Of a DNA stretch of 19,125 bases, positions 1 to 7,977 are shown one piece after another. The notes beneath the pieces were generated by a model. It had not been told where the DNA came from, did no database searches, and was given only the letters and a program-made list of their open reading frames with translations. This stretch comes from CAYLNH01 sp964384625 (GTDB lineage Bacteria > Verrucomicrobiota > Lentisphaeria > JABSQK01). The translations under genes were made by a program, and so were the position numbers. Every line of letters begins with the position of its first letter. Within the stretch, counting starts at the first letter, position 1. The DNA lies in the NCBI GenBank assembly GCA_964384625.1, contig CAYLNH010000126.1:1-19125 (forward strand). The letters are read 5' to 3'.

Positions 1-57
1 CGGGAACCTGCGGTACTTGCGGATCTGTCACCGGTATGAAGTCCGCACACCTCCCTT

Positions 58-105
58 GTTTTCCCGCCGCTTTGGCCGGCGCGCCGGCCAAAGCGGCGGG
101 AAAAC
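58..105. repeat. 48-bp perfect palindrome
   Basis: Positions 58-81 are the exact reverse complement of 82-105, with no loop bases. The arm reads GTTTTCCCGCCGC then TTTGGCCGGCG. In RNA the stem could extend by two U-G wobbles and one C-G pair (55-57 with 106-108). It is not a standard intrinsic terminator: the T run lies on the 5' side and the A run on the 3' side on both strands. It could be a protein-binding site, a remnant of a mobile or fold-back element, or an assembly artefact of an inverted duplication. Confidence 0.9.
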
Positions 106-283
106 GGGAATTGGCGGTGGCTGTCTGGTGTAGGTGACCGATCCTGAAACTCCGCACCGCAAGCTCCTACGCCGAGGCTTCGGCGCTCAAGAGGGTGCGG
201 GATCTCCAGGCGGACCGCGAAGGGCAGTAAACGAGGGCTTACACCGGCTTCAGTTCTGTCGGCCACCCCGCCATTTCGAAAAG

Positions 284-338
284 AAGCCCCGAGCTGAGCT
301 CGCGGTCTCTTCCCGGAGAGCCGGAACCCGATCCCGTA
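284..338 (-). repeat. Dispersed structured repeat, copy A
   Basis: Read on the minus strand, this begins ACGGGATCGGGTTCC, continues through a GCTCTCCGGGAAGAGACC block, and ends in a small hairpin with arms CC(G)CGAGC and GCTCGGG around loop TCA. The first ~37 bases match copy B at 3384-3448 with few differences. The hairpin arms differ in sequence from copy B but still pair, including a bulged purine. It lies upstream of the GH42 gene in the opposite orientation. Confidence 0.75.
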
Positions 339-493
339 CCCTTCTCACGGGGGATGTGGATGGTCTCGGCGGCAGTCTTTCCGCCACCGAGGCATTACGG
401 ACCCGCATGGAGTGCGGCTTGACCCCCGCCGGGATGCGGTGTTCTGTGGAGGACCCTGAAACAGCAGCCGCAAACGCAAGGACGCAAGACTCG

Positions 494-2614
494 ATGATCC
501 ACCTTGGTACACAATACTACCGCGCCCCGTTTCCCGAAGAACGCTTTTGGGACGACGACATGCGCCGGATGAAGGACTCCGGCCTGAACACCGTCCAGCT
601 CTGGGTCCTCTGGGCCTGGGTCGAAGCCAGGCCCGGACAGTTCGATTTCGGCGACTACGACCGCCTGGTGGCGACCGCCGACAAACACGGACTCCAGGTC
701 GTCCTGAGTACCATCGCCGAGATCCAACCGTACTGGATCCACCGGGAAGTGCCCGGCAGCGAGATGGTCAACAACCTGGGCCACAAGGTTGTCAGCAGCA
801 ACCGCAATGAATGCCATTTCGGCCTGACGCCCGGCGGGTGCACCGACAACCCCGGTGTCTGGGAGCGGCTGCGCGCCTACCTCGAAGCGGTGGCAAAGCA
901 GTATGTGAACGCCTCGAATCTCGCCGGCTGGGATTCCTGGAATGAGTTGCGCTGGAACGTGCACTGCGACGGTTTGGTCTGCCGTTGTGAACACACGCTG
1001 CAGGCTTTCTACAACTGGCTGGATGAAATGCACGGCGGTCTGGACGGACTGAACCGGACGTGGAAACGGCGTTACGACCGCTGGGAGGATCTCCTGCCGG
1101 GCAAGAACCCGGGTCAGCCGTTTACGGAGATGATGGCGTGGGAGCACTTCCTGACGTGGAAGGCGTGTGAACACGGCAAGGCCCGCTACGATGTGATCAA
1201 GGCGATCGACCCGAACCGCCCAGTCACCCTCCACGGCGGCCAACCATCCACCGGTTACTGCGGCAACCCCGGCAACATGACCACCCTCGACCGCGGCAAT
1301 GACTGGTTCTTCGCCGACCACCTGGACGGCGTCGGCTGTTCGAGTTTCCCGAAGTGGTTCGGCATTGACGACGCCGACTTCGGCCTGCGGATTGAGACTG
1401 TCCGCAGTGCGGCCCGCGGCAAGCACATCTGGCTGAGCGAACTGCAGGGTGGGCGTTCGGCGCAGGGGCTGTCGATCCATCAACCGGTGGATGCGAAATC
1501 GCAGCAGCGCTGGATCTGGAACGGCTACGCCTGCGGCGCCGACACGATCCTGTTCTGGTGCTGGCGTGACGAGGTTTTCTGCCGCGAAGCCGGCGGTTAC
1601 GGCTTGATCGGCCTCGACGGCCTCGCCGAGGAACGCCTGGCCGCCATGCGGGTGACGGGCGATGTGCTGAGCAGGTACAACGACGTCCTGGAGCAGTACA
1701 AACCGTGCGCCGCCGAGGTTGGTGTGCTGTTCAGTCCGCAGTCCTATTACTACTACTACGCGGTGGAGGGCAATGCCCGGCTGCCGCAGAAGGGCCTCAG
1801 CGGCTACGGCCGCGGTCTGGTTCGCAGTTCCATCCCGTTCTCGATTGTGGAGGAAGAACACCTCGAGGAGTTGGACCGCATGCAGGTCCTCTTTGTGCCG
1901 CGGGCGACGGCGCTGGCGGCGGCGGTGCAAGAGAAACTGCTCGCGTTCGTCGAACAGGGCGGCACGCTGGTGGCCGAGTCCGAGTGTGGCGCGTTCGACC
2001 CCGCCGGCCTCTACAGCTACCCAGACGAACGCTTCCTCGCCAAAGCCGCCGGCATCGTCGAAGTCGGCCGCCGCCAGTTGGCCGCCGCCGCCTTCACCAT
2101 TGATCTGGACGGCGAGAAAACGGATGTCGCCGCCGCGCAATGGCTGACGCCGGTGGCCGCACCGGATGACGCCGCGGTACATGCCGCCAACGACGACGGC
2201 GCCCTGTTGTTGACCGTGCCCTGCGGCAAGGGCAGGATCATCTACGTCGGCTCCTACTTCGGCGACGCCTATCGCGACAACAACAATCTCGGCTTCGAGA
2301 AATTCCTGCGCTGGTGCGTCGACAGCGCCGGCCGGCAGCCGGGGGTCGACGTTGTCGAACCCACACCGACCGCGGACAGTTTCCTCTATATCAAACACGG
2401 CATCATTGGTGATCGCAAGATGGTCTATGTCTTCTTCCAGGAGCAGCACGAGCAGGCCGCGATTCGTTTTGCCGGCGACTTTTTCCAGAGTCGGCGGGTG
2501 ACCGATCTGATCAGCGGCAGCACCCACGACGTGTCCGAACGCGACGGCAAGCTACTCCTTGAACTCAACCGGCCGGAGTGGGGCTTCGCCGTCCTTCTGG
2601 AGGAGGAGATCTGA
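494..2614 (+). CDS. GH42 family beta-galactosidase-like glycosidase
   Basis: This 706-residue protein is predicted to hydrolyse beta-galactosides or related oligosaccharides in the cytoplasm; no signal peptide is seen. The N-terminal TIM barrel (about 1-395) has the GH42 acid/base motif GWDSWNELRW (Glu151) and the nucleophile motif WLSELQGG (Glu316). Cysteines at 107, 116, 158, 163 and 165 resemble the structural zinc cluster known in some GH42 enzymes. Residues about 405-615 look like the GH42 trimerisation (amidotransferase-like) domain, followed by a short C-terminal beta domain. The length is normal for the family. ATG 494 is chosen because MIHLGTQYYR is where family similarity begins and AAGGA lies about 11 bases upstream; the open frame back to 134 is rejected. 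The deacetylase gene follows after 42 bp on the same strand, so the two are probably co-transcribed. The exact substrate cannot be read from sequence. Confidence 0.9.
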   Translation: MIHLGTQYYRAPFPEERFWDDDMRRMKDSGLNTVQLWVLWAWVEARPGQFDFGDYDRLVATADKHGLQVVLSTIAEIQPYWIHREVPGSEMVNNLGHKVVSSNRNECHFGLTPGGCTDNPGVWERLRAYLEAVAKQYVNASNLAGWDSWNELRWNVHCDGLVCRCEHTLQAFYNWLDEMHGGLDGLNRTWKRRYDRWEDLLPGKNPGQPFTEMMAWEHFLTWKACEHGKARYDVIKAIDPNRPVTLHGGQPSTGYCGNPGNMTTLDRGNDWFFADHLDGVGCSSFPKWFGIDDADFGLRIETVRSAARGKHIWLSELQGGRSAQGLSIHQPVDAKSQQRWIWNGYACGADTILFWCWRDEVFCREAGGYGLIGLDGLAEERLAAMRVTGDVLSRYNDVLEQYKPCAAEVGVLFSPQSYYYYYAVEGNARLPQKGLSGYGRGLVRSSIPFSIVEEEHLEELDRMQVLFVPRATALAAAVQEKLLAFVEQGGTLVAESECGAFDPAGLYSYPDERFLAKAAGIVEVGRRQLAAAAFTIDLDGEKTDVAAAQWLTPVAAPDDAAVHAANDDGALLLTVPCGKGRIIYVGSYFGDAYRDNNNLGFEKFLRWCVDSAGRQPGVDVVEPTPTADSFLYIKHGIIGDRKMVYVFFQEQHEQAAIRFAGDFFQSRRVTDLISGSTHDVSERDGKLLLELNRPEWGFAVLLEEEI

Positions 2615-2656
2615 CGCCTGCGGCTTCGATCGATAATTCAGAAAGGGTATAGTCCA

Positions 2657-3370
2657 ATGCGCATTCTCTACATCTACCCGCACCCGGATGACGAGTCCTT
2701 CGGCCCGGCAGCCGTGATGGCCAGACAACGGCGGCAGGGACATGACGTGTTTCTGTTGACCTTGACCAAAGGCGGCGCCACGAAACAGCGGCACAAGTAC
2801 GGTCACTCCGTTCAGGAAATGGGCGAGATCCGCTATCGGGAAATGCTGGATGTCGCCCGCGTGCTGGACCTGACCGACATGACGGTGTTGGACCTGCCGG
2901 ACAGCGGCTTGAAGGAGATGGACCCGCGTGACATTGAAGCGGTGGTCCGGGAGCATATCGAAAAGGTCCGGCCGGCGGTTGTGGTCACCTACGCGGTGCA
3001 CGGCATCAGCGGTTTCCACGACCACCTCGTGACGCACGCCGTCGTCAAACGCGTATTTGCCGAAATGCGCGGAAACAGCAGCGTCGAACGCCTGGCGATG
3101 GTGACGCTCACCGAGGAAAGCGCGGCCGCCGGCAAGCTGTTTCATCTGAACGGTTCAACGCCTGAAGAAATCGACTGCGTTGTCGAGGTGGACGCCACCG
3201 ACAGCGCCGGGAACCTGGAAGCTTTGGACTGCTACGTCACGTTTCAGGAGACGATCGAGAAGTCCGGCATCCGCGACCAGGTCGGCAGTCCGGCAGTCTT
3301 CGAGTTTTTCCAGGAGGACTTCAACCCGCCGATTGATGATCTGTTTGGGGAACTGCACGGCCAACGGTGA
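2657..3370 (+). CDS. PIG-L/LmbE-family N-deacetylase
   Basis: This 237-residue protein is a predicted zinc-dependent deacetylase of N-acetylglucosamine-type groups, the fold shared by MshB, BshB and PIG-L. The diagnostic PHPDDE motif lies at residues 8-13: His9 and Asp12 are predicted metal ligands and Asp11 the catalytic base. The second metal motif is GFHDHLVTH at 119-127, with His123 as the likely third ligand. It departs from the usual GHPDH form. ATG 2657 is preceded by AAAGGG with about 9 bases of spacing. The gene sits 42 bp behind the GH42 gene, which suggests joint processing of an N-acetylated glycoside. A role in a low-molecular-weight thiol pathway (BshB-like) is the main alternative, but no partner genes for that are nearby. 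Confidence 0.88.
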   Translation: MRILYIYPHPDDESFGPAAVMARQRRQGHDVFLLTLTKGGATKQRHKYGHSVQEMGEIRYREMLDVARVLDLTDMTVLDLPDSGLKEMDPRDIEAVVREHIEKVRPAVVVTYAVHGISGFHDHLVTHAVVKRVFAEMRGNSSVERLAMVTLTEESAAAGKLFHLNGSTPEEIDCVVEVDATDSAGNLEALDCYVTFQETIEKSGIRDQVGSPAVFEFFQEDFNPPIDDLFGELHGQR

Positions 3371-3383
3371 CCACGACGAGGCT

Positions 3384-3448
3384 GCGGGATCGGGTTCCTG
3401 CTCTTCGAAAAGAGACCCCAAGGCTCGGCTTGGGGAGTATGTACACCC
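3384..3448 (+). repeat. Dispersed structured repeat, copy B
   Basis: This is the fullest of three copies. It reads GCGGGATCGGGTTCC, then TGCTCTTCGAAAAGAGACC, then a hairpin with arms CCCCAA(G)GC and GCTTGGGG around loop TCG, then GAGTATGTACACCC. It begins 14 bases after the PIG-L stop codon. Its left part matches copy A (284-338) and its right part matches copy C (19031-19079). No T run follows the hairpin, so it is not an obvious intrinsic terminator. Confidence 0.8.
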
Positions 3449-3561
3449 GGCGCGAAAAGCGTTTTACTTCCGTTTTACAGCATTTCCCCAAAAACTGCAG
3501 CCGCTCATTGAGCAAGCCTTACTGCAACGCCTTCCGCGTTGAACCGTATCGCTACTCATCC

Positions 3562-3586
3562 CTGGGGTAGGCTTCGCCAACCCCAG
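3562..3586. repeat. Hairpin CTGGGGT...ACCCCAG
   Basis: An inverted repeat has outer arms CTGGGGT and ACCCCAG, an A-A mismatch, inner arms GGC and GCC, and a TTC loop. It gives 10 base pairs in 25 nt. No T run follows on either strand, so its role (RNA structure, part of a repeat element) is unknown. Confidence 0.7.
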
Positions 3587-3599
3587 AACTTAGAACTGT

Positions 3600-3652
3600 C
3601 ACGCCTTCAGCGTGAGGAGTTCCGGCTTTCGATCTGCGTGAGGGGTTCCGGC
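3600..3652. repeat. Small hairpin overlapping 17-bp direct repeats
   Basis: CACGC-CTTCA-GCGTG (3600-3614) forms a 5-bp hairpin. The 3' arm begins the unit GCGTGAGGAGTTCCGGC (3610-3626), repeated with one substitution as GCGTGAGGGGTTCCGGC (3636-3652), a period of 26. It resembles the short intergenic repeats common in large bacterial genomes, but its identity as a known family was not tested. Confidence 0.65.
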
Positions 3653-3958
3653 AGCCATTGTCTTGCGACTTGTCCATCCGTCGCATGCTTGTGACAAGGA
3701 CCGGGGCAAGGTTCGGGAACGGGAACTCAGGAGCAGTTCTCCAACCGCTGTTCGCGGTACGTGGATCCACACCCCTTCCGTTCAGCCGCCCCGCCACCAC
3801 CCACCCCGCCAAGGGCGAGACTGAAGGGAAGTTGACGCCGGCCCGGCCCGGCCAGGGGATGTCTCACGGCGCGTGGAAGCATCGGGGACTGGCGAATGGC
3901 GGCGCGGAGAAGGGCACACCTCACCGTCGAGGCATATCTGAATTCCGACGGGGGGCAT

Positions 3959-3987
3959 TTGCGGAACGGGGCGTTCCTGTGTATAGT
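3959..3987 (+). promoter_or_regulatory. Candidate sigma70 promoter for the LamG membrane gene
   Basis: TTGCGG (3959-3964) and TATAGT (3982-3987) are separated by 17 bases. The -10 matches the consensus at five of six positions; the -35 is weak. The start would be near 3994, giving a leader of about 94 nt before ATG 4088. Confidence 0.35.
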
Positions 3988-4087
3988 CATCACGGCGATG
4001 GAGGACGTTGGAGGGCTGTGTACGTTTGCTTCCGCCGCCGTCGACCAAAGCGAGCAAAACTGATTTCCCGGCTTGGGGTATGAAACC

Positions 4088-5650
4088 ATGAGCACAACCG
4101 CGGACGATCCCGCAACAGAAGCGCTGGTTCAGCGCATCGCGGCCACAACCAACCGTACCGCACCCGATGTGCGCGCCGCTCTGGCCGCGCTGGAAGCCGA
4201 CGAACTGGCACGCCTGAAAGGCCTGGACGACGTTGATCTCCTCAAGGAAGGCGTGGCGTTGATGAAGAACGCACCGCCCGCCGGAAGTACACCTGCCTCG
4301 TCGATCGAGGTCCACGGCGCCAACCCCACCAACTCCAAATCACAGAAACGCCTGGTTTTGCCGAAACCGGGCGAATCCGCCCAGACCGCGACACCGTCCA
4401 ACAACGCGGCGCCCGGCGCCGAAAAGCCGAAAGGCAAAGCCACCCTGGCCCTGGCGGATGTGGCGCAGAAGGACAGGAAGAAATCGAAGATTTCGCAAGC
4501 GGTGCTTTCCGGAGAGGCCGCGCCGCTCACCGCCGACCCCCCGCCGCCGGAGTCCCAGGAACAGGGCCAGGTCGTCAGTTTTGAGGAGCGCACGCGGGAA
4601 ATCAGCCTGGCGTTCCAGCAACAGCAACAGGCGGAAACCGACGAGAAACCGAAGCTCGACAAACGCGCCAAGGTCTTCCTGGCGGTGTTCGGCGGCGGCG
4701 CCGTGGTGATCCTCGTACTGCTGGTGGTTCTGCTCATCGTCATCCTCATCGGTCCCGGGAAACAGGTCGTCAGAAACGGCGACACCAAACCGAAACCGTG
4801 GCCGTTGCCGGTGCCGCCGGAAACTGTCCTGCAACAACACCCGTGGGGCTACGAGATTACAGGAGCGGGGCAACAGGATGTTGCCCGCGACGACCTGCTG
4901 GATGAAAGCAAGGTCGGCCTGACATTGGAAATGTGGATTCGGATCCGCGACCTGGGGGCGACCGAGAAGGTCTGCCTGCGCAATGCGGAGGACAAACTGC
5001 AGTTTGAACTGGGCTGCCAGCAGACGCCCAAAGGCCCCAAGGCCTATTTCATGGTGCCCCGGGCCACCGGCGGCGACCTCGACCGGGCCTTCGCCTCGTA
5101 TCCGCAGAACAGCGAATGGGTCCACCTGTGCGGCATCTACGACCCCTCCCGCCGAAACGGTCTCCGGCTCTATATCAACGGCGACTTCGCAGCCCACCGG
5201 CGATGTTCCGGCAAAGCGCCGTGGATCTCGTCCATCGGCTACAGTTTCCAGGTCAAGCAGGCCGAAACCGCCAGCGTCGCGTTTGATGAAATCCGCATCT
5301 CGAAGGGCGTCGCCTACGACGAGACCTTTACACCCGGCCGCAGCCTGAATCTGACCGAACAGACCCGATCGCTCCTGCACTTCGAGAAGTACGCCGAAGG
5401 CATGACGATCGACGCCAGGGGCAACAGAAAGGTCCCTCTGACCGCCGGCAAGTTCGTCGCCACCGGCACGATTCGAATGGTCAATGTCGATATCCCCGAG
5501 GCCTGCCCCGACGCCCTCTGGGAGAAAATCTGTATGACCTGGAGCGTCGAACACGCCGACCTCTTCCGCGAGGAATGGGCAACCACCTCGGACACCGACA
5601 AGCGACTCTACCTCGCCGGCTTCAAAACAGGCCGCTGGCCCAGGGAGTAA
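4088..5650 (+). CDS. Single-pass membrane protein with LamG/ConA-like domain
   Basis: The protein has 520 residues and no recognised enzymatic motif. Residues 1-60 look helical. Residues 60-190 are a polar, Pro/Gln/Lys-rich linker that includes QQQQQ (177-181). One strong membrane segment spans about 195-223 (AKVFLAVFGGGAVVILVLLV onward). Residues about 230-250 are proline-rich. Residues about 275-435 look like a concanavalin A-like/LamG jelly roll, with WIRIRDL, NSEWVHLCGIYD and LRLYINGDF as typical strands. The basic residues just before the membrane segment (KLDKRAK) suggest the N-terminus is cytoplasmic and the LamG part is outside. Such proteins are common in PVC bacteria, where they are thought to bind carbohydrate or protein ligands. 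ATG 4088 has GGGG 9 bases upstream; an in-frame TTG at 4073 is possible but less likely. It converges with the AAA+ gene. Confidence 0.8.
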   Translation: MSTTADDPATEALVQRIAATTNRTAPDVRAALAALEADELARLKGLDDVDLLKEGVALMKNAPPAGSTPASSIEVHGANPTNSKSQKRLVLPKPGESAQTATPSNNAAPGAEKPKGKATLALADVAQKDRKKSKISQAVLSGEAAPLTADPPPPESQEQGQVVSFEERTREISLAFQQQQQAETDEKPKLDKRAKVFLAVFGGGAVVILVLLVVLLIVILIGPGKQVVRNGDTKPKPWPLPVPPETVLQQHPWGYEITGAGQQDVARDDLLDESKVGLTLEMWIRIRDLGATEKVCLRNAEDKLQFELGCQQTPKGPKAYFMVPRATGGDLDRAFASYPQNSEWVHLCGIYDPSRRNGLRLYINGDFAAHRRCSGKAPWISSIGYSFQVKQAETASVAFDEIRISKGVAYDETFTPGRSLNLTEQTRSLLHFEKYAEGMTIDARGNRKVPLTAGKFVATGTIRMVNVDIPEACPDALWEKICMTWSVEHADLFREEWATTSDTDKRLYLAGFKTGRWPRE

Positions 5651-5723
5651 TCCGCGCCTCTTGCCGACCGCTGTCGACGACCTGCCACAGCAGGCGGTAT
5701 ACGGCCGCGAGCTTCATGGCGAT

Positions 5724-5754
5724 CCCGTCCCGCCCCCTTGCGAGTCGGGACGGG
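5724..5754. terminator. Hairpin between convergent genes, possible bidirectional terminator
   Basis: Perfect 9-bp arms CCCGTCCCG and CGGGACGGG are separated by a 13-base loop. They lie in the 137-bp gap between the stop codons of the LamG gene (plus) and the AAA+ gene (minus). The position fits a terminator for both, but there is no T run on either side, so it may act as a 3' end-stabilising or Rho-assisted structure instead. Confidence 0.4.
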
Positions 5755-5787
5755 GTGCAAGGCATACGGAATGGGGCGGTCGAGGAC

Positions 5788-7977
5788 TTACGCTTGCGGG
5801 TCCGGGTGGAAACCAATGGTCGGCGCCGGCAGACTCCGGGCTCGGGTCTCTTCGCCGAGCGCGTCGATCAGTCCGGCGTTCGACAGGCGCGCGGGCGCCG
5901 CGAACGCGTGCCGCTGCCAGACCACCTTGAAGTCGCCCGGCGTCAACTGCGCCACGCGTTCGAGCGCGGCGGTGTCGGCGCGGGTCAACTTGCGCCGCGT
6001 CAGCGGCTTCAGGAATCGGTTGAACAGGCGGCGCTTGCCGTCGTTGTTCAGATAGTCGAACTCCAGTTTCAGGTTGAACCGGCGGATCGCCGCCGCATCC
6101 ACGCGTTCACGGAAGTTGGTTGCCGCCACGAAGATGCCGCGGAAGTTCTCCATGCCGACCAACAGCTCGTTGACCCGGGTGATCTCCCAGCTGCGCATCG
6201 CCTGTCGACGGTCGCCAAGGAGTCCTTCGATCTCGTCGAAGAACAGGATGGCGTCATCGGCTTGCGCTTCTTCAAAGGCTTCGCGGACCTGTTCTTCGGT
6301 GACGCCGATCCAGCAGCTCAGCAGGTCGCTGGCGCGTTTGGCCACCAGCTCGCGACCCAATTCGGCGGCGAGATACTTGACGAACTCGGTCTTGCCGGTG
6401 CCCGGCGGGCCGGCCAGCAGGACGTTGTAGTTGCGGATCGCCGGGCCGCTCCGGCGGTCGGCGGCGAGGCAGGCGCTGAAATCGCGCAAGGTCGCAACGC
6501 ACTCCGGCAACGAACCGCCGCGCTTCAACGTGACGCAGTCCAGGTCGTACTGGTCGGCAACCGCGGCCAACTCCGGCCGCTTGTCCGGCTCCATGAGCCG
6601 GAGGTGTTGTGTCAGGATCTTGTCGAGTGCGTTTACCGGATTGGCGTTGGCCGGGGCGAGACGTTTGTAGTTGCGCAAGGCCAGGCCGATGGCGCCGGCG
6701 CTGATGCGATACCTGCGCGCCAACTGCTCGATCTGTCCGGCCTTGAACCGCTTCGACAGGCCTTCACGGCGGATCCGACGCTGCCATACAGCCAGACGCT
6801 GCGCCATCGAAAACTCCGGGAACTCCAGCGAATAATCGAAACGCCGGCGCGTCGACAACTCAATCGCATTGGCACGATTGGTGATCCAGATACAGACCGC
6901 GTTCGACGCGTCCATAAAGTTGTTGACAATGCCTTTTTCGCGGTTGCCGTAGTGACCCCAGCGATAGCCCTGAGCGCCGTTCAGGAGTTCGTCGGCTTCG
7001 TCAACCAGGATGATGCCGGCGGCACAGTCGATGCTGTTGGCGCAGGCCTGCAGAGCGGCGTACCGGAACGTCGAACCGGTGTCGCGGCGTTCATCGGCGC
7101 AGATGTGGTTGATCACGTACAGCGTCCGCTTGGTCGCTGTCGCCAGCGACCGGGCCAGCTCGGTCTTGCCGGTGCCCGGGCTGCCGTAGAACAGGATGTT
7201 CAGCGGCTGGTCGCCGCGGTGTTTGCGGATCAGCCGCTGCAGCAGGGCTGTATGCCGGCTGACCGCCCGGTGCGCCGCCAGCGGCAACACGTCGCCGGTG
7301 TCGCGGCGGTAGAACTGCGAGGTCAACGGTTCTTCGTTCAGACCGTTCAGGAACCCGATCACCTCGGCGCTGAGGTCGAGGTATTCGTCAACCAGGCCCA
7401 GGCGCCGCAATGCCGAACGCGTGGAAACCGCCCGCAGGACGGCAGCTCGGCTGAGCCTGCCGACCTGCGTCAGCCGCGCCACCTGGCCCGCCGCATTCTC
7501 GTTGCAGAAGATGCGGCTGCAGCTCAACAGGTTCGCAAACATCGAGTCGGCGGCGTTCAGATAGAGGAACACCGCGCACTCTGTTTCCATGTCCGACAGA
7601 CGATGGACCTCCTGCAGCTCGCGGATGCGCGCGTGCAGCGCCGTCTCGGGTGCGTCGGCCGTGGCATTCAGTTCTTCGCGCAGCAGCTTGCGGGTCACGC
7701 GGCGGATGGCGTTCGACGTCTCGGCCGACGTCCACAGCCGGATGATCTCATTGATCAAGCCGTCGATCTCGCGGGTGCGGTCCGCTTCGATCTCGAAGCG
7801 GCGGATGTAGTCCCGGGCCACCACGTCGGGACTGATGAACGAGAAGATCAGCTCCACCAGTTGGCCGTGGAGCGGGACGCGCGGGATGTTGACGTAATTG
7901 ACCAGGTAGCGGAGAATGCGCCAGCGGGCGTAGTTGTCGGTTAAACCGTAGATCGGATAGTTCGATGTCTTGGTCAT
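5788..7977 (-). CDS. Double AAA+ ATPase (SpoVK/Vps4-like)
   Basis: This 729-residue soluble protein has two AAA+ modules after a helical N-terminal domain (about 1-250). Module 1 has Walker A GSPGTGKT (265-272), Walker B IILVDEADE (322-330), sensor-1 Asn near 367 and a basic TRRRF (376-380). Module 2 has Walker A GPPGTGKT (523-530), an aromatic pore-loop-like CWIG (555-558), Walker B ILFFDEIE (577-584), sensor-1 Asn near 621 and RRF (632-634). Both sites look intact, so it is probably a remodelling or unfolding ATPase rather than a dead paralogue. The frame is open back to 8178, but that extension is Pro/Ser/Arg-rich and family-like sequence begins at MTKTSNYPIYGL, so ATG 7977 is preferred. 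It is the last gene of the MerR, VIT-vWA, AAA+ cassette, and the vWA protein is its likely partner. The substrate is unknown. Confidence 0.85.
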   Translation of the reverse strand: MTKTSNYPIYGLTDNYARWRILRYLVNYVNIPRVPLHGQLVELIFSFISPDVVARDYIRRFEIEADRTREIDGLINEIIRLWTSAETSNAIRRVTRKLLREELNATADAPETALHARIRELQEVHRLSDMETECAVFLYLNAADSMFANLLSCSRIFCNENAAGQVARLTQVGRLSRAAVLRAVSTRSALRRLGLVDEYLDLSAEVIGFLNGLNEEPLTSQFYRRDTGDVLPLAAHRAVSRHTALLQRLIRKHRGDQPLNILFYGSPGTGKTELARSLATATKRTLYVINHICADERRDTGSTFRYAALQACANSIDCAAGIILVDEADELLNGAQGYRWGHYGNREKGIVNNFMDASNAVCIWITNRANAIELSTRRRFDYSLEFPEFSMAQRLAVWQRRIRREGLSKRFKAGQIEQLARRYRISAGAIGLALRNYKRLAPANANPVNALDKILTQHLRLMEPDKRPELAAVADQYDLDCVTLKRGGSLPECVATLRDFSACLAADRRSGPAIRNYNVLLAGPPGTGKTEFVKYLAAELGRELVAKRASDLLSCWIGVTEEQVREAFEEAQADDAILFFDEIEGLLGDRRQAMRSWEITRVNELLVGMENFRGIFVAATNFRERVDAAAIRRFNLKLEFDYLNNDGKRRLFNRFLKPLTRRKLTRADTAALERVAQLTPGDFKVVWQRHAFAAPARLSNAGLIDALGEETRARSLPAPTIGFHPDPQA

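Larger units (their letters stand above)
1..493. other. Non-coding left flank with palindrome and repeat
   Basis: No gene is supported here. The frame of the downstream GH42 gene stays open back to a GTG at 134. The added 120 residues do not resemble a GH42 N-terminus, are rich in Arg, Gly and Ser, and read straight through the dispersed repeat at 284-338. That stretch is therefore treated as untranslated. The region holds a 48-bp perfect palindrome (58-105) and repeat copy A. No convincing promoter for the GH42 gene could be picked out. Confidence 0.6.
3371..4087. other. 717-bp repeat-rich intergenic region
   Basis: No coding sequence is convincing here; the short open frames have no family character. 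The stretch holds dispersed repeat copy B (3384-3448), a strong hairpin (3562-3586), a second hairpin (3600-3614) that overlaps a pair of 17-bp direct repeats (3610-3652), and a candidate promoter (3959-3987) for the membrane protein gene. The remainder (about 3660-3950) shows nothing I can name. Confidence 0.6.

Noticed and set aside
58..105. Palindrome as an intrinsic terminator
   Set aside because: The T run is on the 5' side and the A run on the 3' side on both strands, the reverse of a terminator.
134..493. N-terminal extension of the GH42 frame starting at GTG 134
   Set aside because: The 120 extra residues lack GH42 character and pass through the dispersed repeat at 284-338; ATG 494 starts exactly where family-like sequence begins.
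395..2527. Long minus-strand open frame (710 codons) opposite the GH42 gene
   Set aside because: It mirrors a clearly real gene with catalytic motifs; long antisense frames are expected in GC-rich coding DNA and the product has no family character.
4066..4084. Degenerate repeat copy just before the LamG gene (CGGCTTGGGG then TATG)
   Set aside because: The match is 10 bases plus a short word, lacks the left hairpin arm, and overlaps the ribosome site; too weak to call.
5840..5870. Fourth copy of the dispersed repeat inside the AAA+ gene (GGGTCTCTTCG)
   Set aside because: Only about 11 bases match, within coding sequence and without the hairpin; probably chance.
5575..7944. Long plus-strand open frame (789 codons) opposite the AAA+ gene
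   Set aside because: The minus strand carries two complete Walker A/B sets; the plus-strand product is an Arg/Gln/Val-rich shadow.
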